Source: Rhododendron vialii
Lineage: Eukaryota; Streptophyta; Magnoliopsida; Ericales; Ericaceae
DNA length: 64,000 nucleotides
Assembly (NCBI RefSeq): GCF_030253575.1
Contig: NC_080560.1
Location: 39,293,001 to 39,357,000, forward strand
Direction: 5' to 3'
The notes beneath the pieces are model-generated. The model had not been told where the DNA came from, searched no databases, and worked only from the letters and a program-made list of their open reading frames with translations. Both the position numbers and the translations under genes were made by a program. Shown here piece after piece: positions 57,215-64,000 of the stretch. Each line of letters begins with the position of its first letter. The stretch's first letter is position 1.

Positions 57215-59285
57215 GTCAACAGTCCATGCATCCAAGGTACATGTGACATGGCTGGATCAATGATCATCAATAGATTATGTCTTCACAGCTATTTCTTACA
57301 TTCTGTTTTGAATCAACAAACAACCACAGAAGATTCTATGTGCAGCATTTTTACAACTGTTCCATACCAGATTCTCCAATCATCCATACCCTAATTGTAG
57401 GAAGTTTTCATGATTAGAACCTATGTAAATACAAGCTCCTCGATGCTTCTCGGATTCCCGGAATTCTAGTTGTGCCCACATATAGTAGTTTTTTTGTTTC
57501 TCCATTACATGAAATTGGAGTGGATTCTTGAGCTGTAAGCCAAAATTTGTTCATAGAAAGTTATTCGTTGATTGTTTTATATTGTAATTCTTTTTTTTTT
57601 TTTGGAAATGTATTTGTAGTTTGTGTGTAATGTAACATAGCTTGCAATTATTAGCTGAGTGATCTATTGGTGCTTAACTATTTTACAAAAGATGTACATT
57701 ACTGATTTTACTGGAAACTGATTTTTTTGGGTTAAATATGAAAGTTTGTCCCATTTAGAAATTGGACCGGGCAACATATCTGACTACGAATGCTAAATTT
57801 GACCAGACATGCCAAATGGATGAAGTTGCATTTGAAATAGGTCCAACCAATGTGCCTATGATTATATAGGTGGCATTTGGCATGTGAAAAGAAAGGTGTC
57901 AATGAGTAAAAATATTCACACGTAATAAATTTAATGTATGGGTTGGAATGTGCATGTTTAAAGACGTCATATTATAACATATCAAAATTGTCAATTTTTT
58001 TTAACATGACAAATTCATTTAAAGTCAGAAGGTAGTAAACAGATTTTGTCACATAATAACAAGAATAAACTAAAACCACCAATTACCAAGACATCAAATT
58101 TGTCACATGATAACAAGAATAAACCAAAATTACCAATGACCAAGACACAAGGGCATGTTGCGAAGCAAATCAGAAAATGAGTACGCATATGGGGCCATTC
58201 ACAAATGGGGTAGTATAGGACTCCTTAAGGAAATCCAGCTCAAAGCACAAGAGAAAACTCAAATGAAATCAACTACCCACTTACAAAGGGGGGAGAAGAA
58301 AAAAGAAAATGAAAGATCATAGCCAATTAGCCATCATTATTGTTGCCTGAAGCGTCGCGCTAGATTTGACAACTTCTTCGCTGGAAAAGGAGCCAAAGCC
58401 AAGCCACCTTCGCTACACAACATCGTCAAATCTGATCTCAATCTAAGGACGGAGTGAAGCCAGAGGAGATGTGAGTGGACCCGAGGGAGGGAGAGACAGT
58501 GGACGGAGGCTGGACGGAAGGGGAGAAGGTGGGGTTTTGCAAAAGCGAGGAGATGGAGCAGGGGTGGCCGGCCAAGCGCGGAGGGGAAGGTGGAAGAGGC
58601 GATGGCTCACCCCTTTTGAACCTTACTTTAGTGAAAAGTTTGAGAGATAGAGGAGAGATAGTGAGTTTGTGAAAATTGCCATGTGACATCTCCCAATTGC
58701 AAAAGAATAAATAAACTTGCTCTACATCATAACCCGTTTACCTTTAGACCGGATATCAATAAATGCATTATTGCGGATGATAAAAAATAAATAAAAACAC
58801 ATTATCGCAACACATTTATCTTGAAGTAAATGGGTTCCGATCTGGTAGGAGTTTATTTTTCAAGAAAACTATGCTCTATAATTGTGTTTATCTTAACGGG
58901 TTATTTTCTCGACTAGAGAAACAATTATGATCATCAAAGTGGATCCGTGAAGGGCCACAAATGGCTCAAGAGGACCTTCCCAGTTCAATGACCAATCCTC
59001 TTCCAAATCATAATCCCAGCTGTTGTTATTATCAATATTATCATCATTGTATGCGAAAATTCAGAACAACCAGCATTTATCATCCTTTGTTAACAGAAAA
59101 CCAATAAAAACTCAAAGTCAGAATTTACACTAAAGTTCATCAGATCCAACACAAACCACACTCATACACGTACAAATTGAGAAGAAAAAAAAAGTGAATG
59201 CAGAGCAAAAAAATTGGTTTTTTTGACACCAAGATGGACAATTCTGCATTCCATACCAAACAAATGCCTTTACTGCTTTTCCTCC
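57215..59285. other. Intergenic between LRR and DUF1645 genes
   Basis: 57215-57700 should contain the LRR gene's 3' untranslated region. At 58020-58150 a unit (TCACATGATAACAAGAATAA) is repeated about 56 bp apart. A short GC-rich island (58330-58680) has no recognisable protein. At 58731-58840 an inverted pair (AACCCGTTTACCTT / AAGTAAATGGGTT) surrounds ATAAATAAAAACACATTATC, probably a small MITE. Confidence 0.5.
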
Positions 59286-60008
59286 TTATCTATCTAGTCT
59301 TCCTTTCTTACTAGAAAACAGAGGAGGCAACTGTGAATTGTTCTTCCCTTGTGTGCAAATCGGCACATTGACCATGGGCCTTATTCTTATACTCGTTGAT
59401 CTTGTCCTCTCCAACCCTTTCTTCATCCTCTTGGCGTGCTTCTCTCTGTTCCCTCCGGACCCCTCTCTCCCTTCCGCGATCGGAGGCAAATCGCCTCCGA
59501 ACGAGCACGAAGAGGAGGAGGACGAAGAGGAAGAAGATGGCGACAGCGAAGACGGCCGTTGCTTCCTCAGCCTCATCAGCTCTTTCCATAAAACAGTGCA
59601 CTTGGGCGGTCTGGGTGATGGGTCCTCATCAACAAACCAACTAGTCACTCTGGTAGCACTCTCCTCCTTGTGCTGGTACACCTCTTTGATCTTCTCCACC
59701 TCCTCCTTCTCTTTGAGACTCACCTTTTCGAGCTTCTCCGAATTCTGCACCTGCCAGAAGGGAAGCAGCTTCCCTTCGAAGAACAGCTCGTCCGCGGACA
59801 GCATCGTCGTCTGGCTGGTCGCGTTGCCCGAGAGGAACTCGAATTCCCCGGCTCGCGGGGATCTCTCCCTCTCGGGCTGGTTAGGGGACTTCGGGCTCAA
59901 GGAGACAAAGTTTCTCTCCTCGGCCAAGTCCCCGGAAAAGGATATCCGGGGGCTCGAATTCGGCTCGACGGATTTAGGAATTGCCTGAAAGGTTTCTAGA
60001 GAAACCAT
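59286..60008 (-). CDS. DUF1645 family protein
   Basis: A complete, intronless 240-residue protein. Family landmarks: GEFEFLSG (54-61), SADELFFEGKLLPF (71-84), TVLWKELMRLRKQR (138-151), a run of Ser (154-167), a basic segment (184-204) and the C-terminal KKGRLDR (234-240). DUF1645 proteins are plant-specific, mostly nuclear or membrane-associated and small; some have been linked to growth and stress responses, but no biochemical activity is established. No transmembrane helix or signal peptide is seen. The start at 60008 is followed by VSLETFQAIP and preceded by a plausible promoter with a TATATAAA word near 60094. Confidence 0.9.
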   Translation of the reverse strand: MVSLETFQAIPKSVEPNSSPRISFSGDLAEERNFVSLSPKSPNQPERERSPRAGEFEFLSGNATSQTTMLSADELFFEGKLLPFWQVQNSEKLEKVSLKEKEEVEKIKEVYQHKEESATRVTSWFVDEDPSPRPPKCTVLWKELMRLRKQRPSSLSPSSSSSSSSSSCSFGGDLPPIAEGREGSGGNREKHAKRMKKGLERTRSTSIRIRPMVNVPICTQGKNNSQLPPLFSSKKGRLDR

Positions 60009-60722
60009 TTTTGAGGTTTTTTCTTGGGTGTTTGGATGGAGAGGGGTGAGGAGTTGGGGAGTTTTTGAAGCTTGGAATGAGAAGGGTGTGGGTTTATATA
60101 AAAAGGGTGGAAGGAGAGGGCCTTGTGTTTTGTTATTGTTTTTGGTAAATGGTTTGGACGGTGAGATTATAAAAAACTAAGGCACGGTCTTGTGAAACCG
60201 AAACAAAGTGAGCTAATAAGGTTCTGTTCAAAATAAGGGAACAAGCACATGGACACTTGAACTTGGGAGTGCTAGAAGACAAAGGAGGTATACTCTGGTT
60301 TTGGATCCAGTTATGAGTATTTTAAAGTGTTTGTTGTAGATTCACTTGAGTTTTCCAGGTTGGATGGTTTAATAGTTAGCATGTTCTAGGACAGGGAAGA
60401 GACATATTTCAACTTATAATCATGGTATACAAGCACATATATTTATAATTTAACATAAACACGATGATCCAGTGCAAAAGGTTCCTGCTAAAATAGTTTT
60501 TTTGGTTAAATTACGAGCTACAAGAGAAATCCAACCAACTAATAATTCTGTTAAAAGGGATAAATAATCCCAATCAATACAAAAGAAATAACACTCATAC
60601 GCTGGTTGGGGAGAGCAAGACGTACATGGAGTCTTATCCCCGTTTCTTGTGAGGAGGGTTTTCCGACTCAACTCTTGCCATCAAGATTAACGACAAGCCT
60701 TTTTTTCGTTGGACCAAGTGAT

Positions 60723-61494
60723 TAGGGGTGCTAATCTAGTCAAACATATTATTGCTCAAGCATGGCGTACTCCTTTTTGCACATGTTCGACCAAGCTCGG
60801 CTCGAGCTAGCATTTTCGAAGACTAATTGTTCATGCTCGGCTCGCATTGAAGTTTTGTGATCGTGATAAGCTTGACTTGACTCGTGAAATATGCAAGTCA
60901 ATCTCAAGCTATCAAGCATGAGTTTTTTTTTTTTTTTGAATAGGTCAAAGCATGAGTTTGAGCTCGTGACATTTCAAACTATCAAACTTGAGCGTAAGCT
61001 CGTGATGTTCCAAAATGACAAAAGTTAGAGGAAAAAAAGTGACACACCTACATAATTTTTTTTTTTTTGGGTAAGTACATAAAATAAAATAAAATTATTG
61101 TTCTATGGAAACTCTAGCCAGAAGAGCTCCGCGTTTTATCACTAAACCTTCCATGGAAGATTTTTATAGGGTTTGATGAACCCCTAAATTTATATCTCAC
61201 TTGAGAAGTTTTTAATCCGGATGCAAAAGTATTGAAAACGTACCGGTGATTGGCGAAAAGATTTAAATAGAAGGGAAGATCTAACATACTTCGGATATTT
61301 ATTGATTTACCTCTCTATCTTTGTAATATTTACGAAAGACTCCCTGTTTAAGAGCCTATCAGGCTAACATCATATACTCAGGTTTGGCTTGAATTTATAA
61401 ACAAACAATATAAAATGATCGTGCTTGGCTTATACTTTGTTTGAACGAGTTTAACGAGCCGAGCTCAAGGTATTTGGTTCGATAGTAGCCCTAT
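60723..61494. mobile_element. hAT-type element, diverged GCTGCAAAC-like family
   Basis: The left end TAGGGGTGCTAATC and right end GATAGTAGCCCTA are imperfect inverted repeats. Flanks CAAGTGAT and TAAGTGAC form an 8-bp duplication with two mismatches. The interior has GCTCGGCTCGAGC words near both ends, as in 37935-38476, plus unrelated filler in the middle. Confidence 0.55.
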
Positions 61495-61502
61495 AAGTGA
61501 CA

Positions 61503-64000
61503 CAATTAGAAGTGATTATTCAATAGTCTTGAGACACTGTCACATGATATCGCAACATCCTTCACCATTATACATTCAAGTAGAGCCCATCACCGAGTAC
61601 GTGAAACCTACGTGAATGTGCGGTGACTATCAACATGCAAAAGCGTTGATAAAAACAAGAAAAGAATAAAGTCCATATATAGGACTGTTGAGTGCACGAG
61701 ACTCCTACAAGATTAGTGTGGGCAAGGCAAAAGTGCGTCCGTGCATAAATGATCTATGCCTATGTGTACTGCATTAGTTGCACAACTTCAAATGCTCACT
61801 AAAGTTTTTTTTTTTTTTAAACGGAGAAACAGCCTTATAGTTAGGCCATTAAATGGATCTGACAGCGTAACCCAAACTTTCGGGGCAGCTAGTACGGCTA
61901 CACCAGTCACGATCCCTCACTTACTTCATAGATACTCACCCGATGGAGAATTGAACCCCAGGCCTTGAAGAATACTCTCAAAATCTGGAAATTCGCCCGA
62001 AAACACTGGAGCAACCCTTTGATGATAAACTGATGGAACAGTGAATAGGGGGGCCAATACTATTGAAGTTTTAAATGCTGTAGCAGCCCAGCTGTGGCCG
62101 CCATATTCATCTCGTAGCTCTTAAAAGTAAAAGCTTTTTGGTGTGCTGAGTTCTTCACAAACAAAATTGGCCTCTAGTTTTGATTACAAGAAAACTGCCG
62201 GTCTTAAAATTACCGAAAGGGATCATATCCAGTCTCCTTGTGGGACGGGATGGTTCCGTCCAAGGCCTTTGTGTGCTCCTTAGTCCTTTCATGCCCACGT
62301 TCACGATAAAAAAAAAAAAAAAAAATTAACTCACAACTCGTCGAATTCACCAATCACTTCAAAAAGTAAACGGTTTCTGATTATCAACGCAAATGGTTTC
62401 GATAATCAAAGCGAGTCCAAAGAAACAGCTCAAAAGCCTTGGACAGACTGTTCATTTCCGCACGACCAAAAGGATCCCTTCCCAGAATTAACTGGCCTTT
62501 TTAGCCTTTTTCTTGACAGGGGACAGATGGAGGAAGTTTGGGAGATTCCTTTATATTAGGAATTAGGATTATCATTTCGAAATAGTGGGCATTGGATTAG
62601 ACACGGTTTAGTCAAAGAGAGAGAGAAAGCTTTGGTTGTTTTTTTACTGGGTTAATTTACACAAACCTCAATTAGTTCTGGGATAGTGAAGTTAATGACA
62701 GTCGAAAACCTCCAGTGGCCTAGAGGTTTAAAATGTTCGGTCTCCATGATATTCGAATATGTGACCTTATAGAAGACAAACATTTATTCGTTTTTTCATG
62801 TTCAATTGGCCAAACCTTTCGGGTTGCTTACAGAGATTATTATTATAATAATATGGGGGGAGGGCTTAGCATGTGGCCACATGAAACTAATCTCCTGCCA
62901 TGTGTTAGATAATCCAAATTCCCCCAACTTAATCAGAGAGAGGTTCAACACACCCTAGAGAGACCAAATTACCCCTGTAAGAGTTTGACTGTTTGCTGGT
63001 ATAGTGTGTTATATTTCGGCCGAATGATGGGTTCTTTTGTCTCTTTGGGGAAATGCTTACAAGTGGTTGCCCGTGTCTATTTCTTGAAAAATCTCGAAAA
63101 AGATTTGGGTAGCTTTTAGACAATCTAGACAGCTAATCAAAAAAATTGCAAAGGGTAAAATCTCTGCCTCTGGATTCAGCTGCTTTCGAGTCCCTGGGCC
63201 CGTGTTGTTATTAGCTCTTTTGTGATCCCTTCTCGGGATTATTTCGATTATCAAAACCGTTAATTTTTTTAAAATTTGTCGAGAGCATCAATTACGTCAA
63301 AGATCATGTTCACTGATTGAAACACTTAAGCAAAACACTTTGCTAAACTAAATTCTGTTTTGGGAACGTATGAGTCAATATATAACGAAGAATTTTTTTT
63401 GATGTTGTTGTTTTCGATCAGCTCTAGAAATTAAGTGAACCATTGGTATCATCAAAGTACGCCTGGGACAAAAATGACCCAACATTTGGCGAGTCAAATT
63501 CCTTACCAAAGCTCAAATTTGACAGCATATTTGGCCAATTGTACCATCCCGGCGAAATCAATTCTCAAACCAAAATGACACTATAATTTGGTACACTAAG
63601 GCTCCGTTTGTTTTGATGTAAAATATTTTGGCTTTGTTTGGTTGGGAGTTTAGTTTAGGTAGTGGGTGGAAAGAGAAATATGGTAATGATTAAAGATATG
63701 AGTAATAATTGGAGAGAGATAGAGAGGAGATGAGAAAGTAATAATTAGAGAAATAAGTAAGGTAATGAGTGGAGAAAGAAGTAGGGTAATGATTGAAAAA
63801 CAAAATTAAAACAAAACAAAACTTAGAACCAAACAAAGCCAAATTACATTTTACAATGTAAAATATTTTTTCAGAAAAATAACTTCAAACATTTATTTTC
63901 TGGTATTTAGTTGGCACTTGAAAATATTTTCAGAAATAAACAAATAGTGTAGAGAGAGAAAGAGAGGGCTTAAACGGTGGAGAGATCTGAGATTATTGGA
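61503..64000. other. Intergenic, repeats only
   Basis: No gene recognised. A T run at 61805-61818 is followed by sequence whose complement contains GGGGTTCAATTCTCCATCGG, like the B-box region of a SINE on the minus strand. 62695-62775 (GTGGCCTAGAGG ... ATTCGAATATG) looks like another tRNA-derived head. At 63632-63840 the ends GGCTTTGTTTGGTTGGGAG and AACCAAACAAAGCC mark a MITE nested in a diverged repeat with GTAAAATATTTT on both sides. Confidence 0.4.

Noticed and set aside
59338-59988. Plus-strand 216-residue open frame opposite the DUF1645 gene
   Set aside because: Antisense shadow; the minus strand carries all family motifs.
1-64000. CRISPR arrays, bacterial operons and rRNA or tRNA genes
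   Set aside because: The window is plant nuclear DNA. No regular short spaced repeats or rRNA were seen, and the tRNA-like words found (12807, 61930, 62740) belong to SINE-like sequences rather than complete tRNA genes.

Overview
This is a stretch of nuclear DNA from a flowering plant, most likely a eudicot. The genes have many exons with GT-AG introns, the non-coding DNA is AT-rich, and transposon remnants are dense. The MITE-rich background resembles woody asterids, but that is a guess; no species can be named from the sequence alone.

Layout. (1) 20-5336, minus: the 5' six exons of a kinase-associated protein phosphatase (KAPP: signal anchor, FHA domain, start of the PP2C domain), running off the left edge. 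(2) 5.3-13 kb: no intact gene. It holds hAT-, PIF/Harbinger- and Mutator-like MITEs, a three-copy 89-bp tandem repeat, a broken F-box gene and a SINE. (3) 13363-13809, minus: intronless 40S ribosomal protein S16 (uS9), with a promoter carrying telo-box and site II motifs. (4) 15.4-22.9 kb, minus: a tandem array of three intact plant carboxylesterases plus one truncated copy broken by two hAT insertions. (5) 25267-36623, minus: a complete 19-exon ARIA-type gene (armadillo repeats plus BTB). Its ninth intron contains a 2.3-kb near-palindrome with a kinase-like fragment at the centre. (6) 36.6-49.3 kb: no gene, but heavily nested foldback elements and MITEs. (7) 49361-57214, plus: a nine-exon secreted malectin-like/LRR protein of 517 residues. 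(8) 59286-60008, minus: an intronless DUF1645 protein. (9) 60-64 kb: no gene; hAT-type and other repeats.

The genes do not form a pathway. KAPP and ARIA are, from memory, close neighbours on Arabidopsis chromosome 5, so the left half may be an old syntenic block into which RPS16 and the carboxylesterase array were placed. KAPP acts on receptor-like kinases at membranes, ARIA in ABA signalling in the nucleus, and the LRR protein is predicted to be secreted.

Exon boundaries were assigned by hand from frame continuity, GT-AG sites and remembered family sequences. They close in frame for KAPP (six exons), ARIA (706 residues) and the LRR gene (517 residues). Transposon boundaries were set from terminal inverted repeats and target-site duplications read directly. 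Several are exact: 9 bp at 8138/8521, 10 bp at 38648/38958, 8 bp at 15861/16687 and 15566/15723, and TTA/TAA at five elements.
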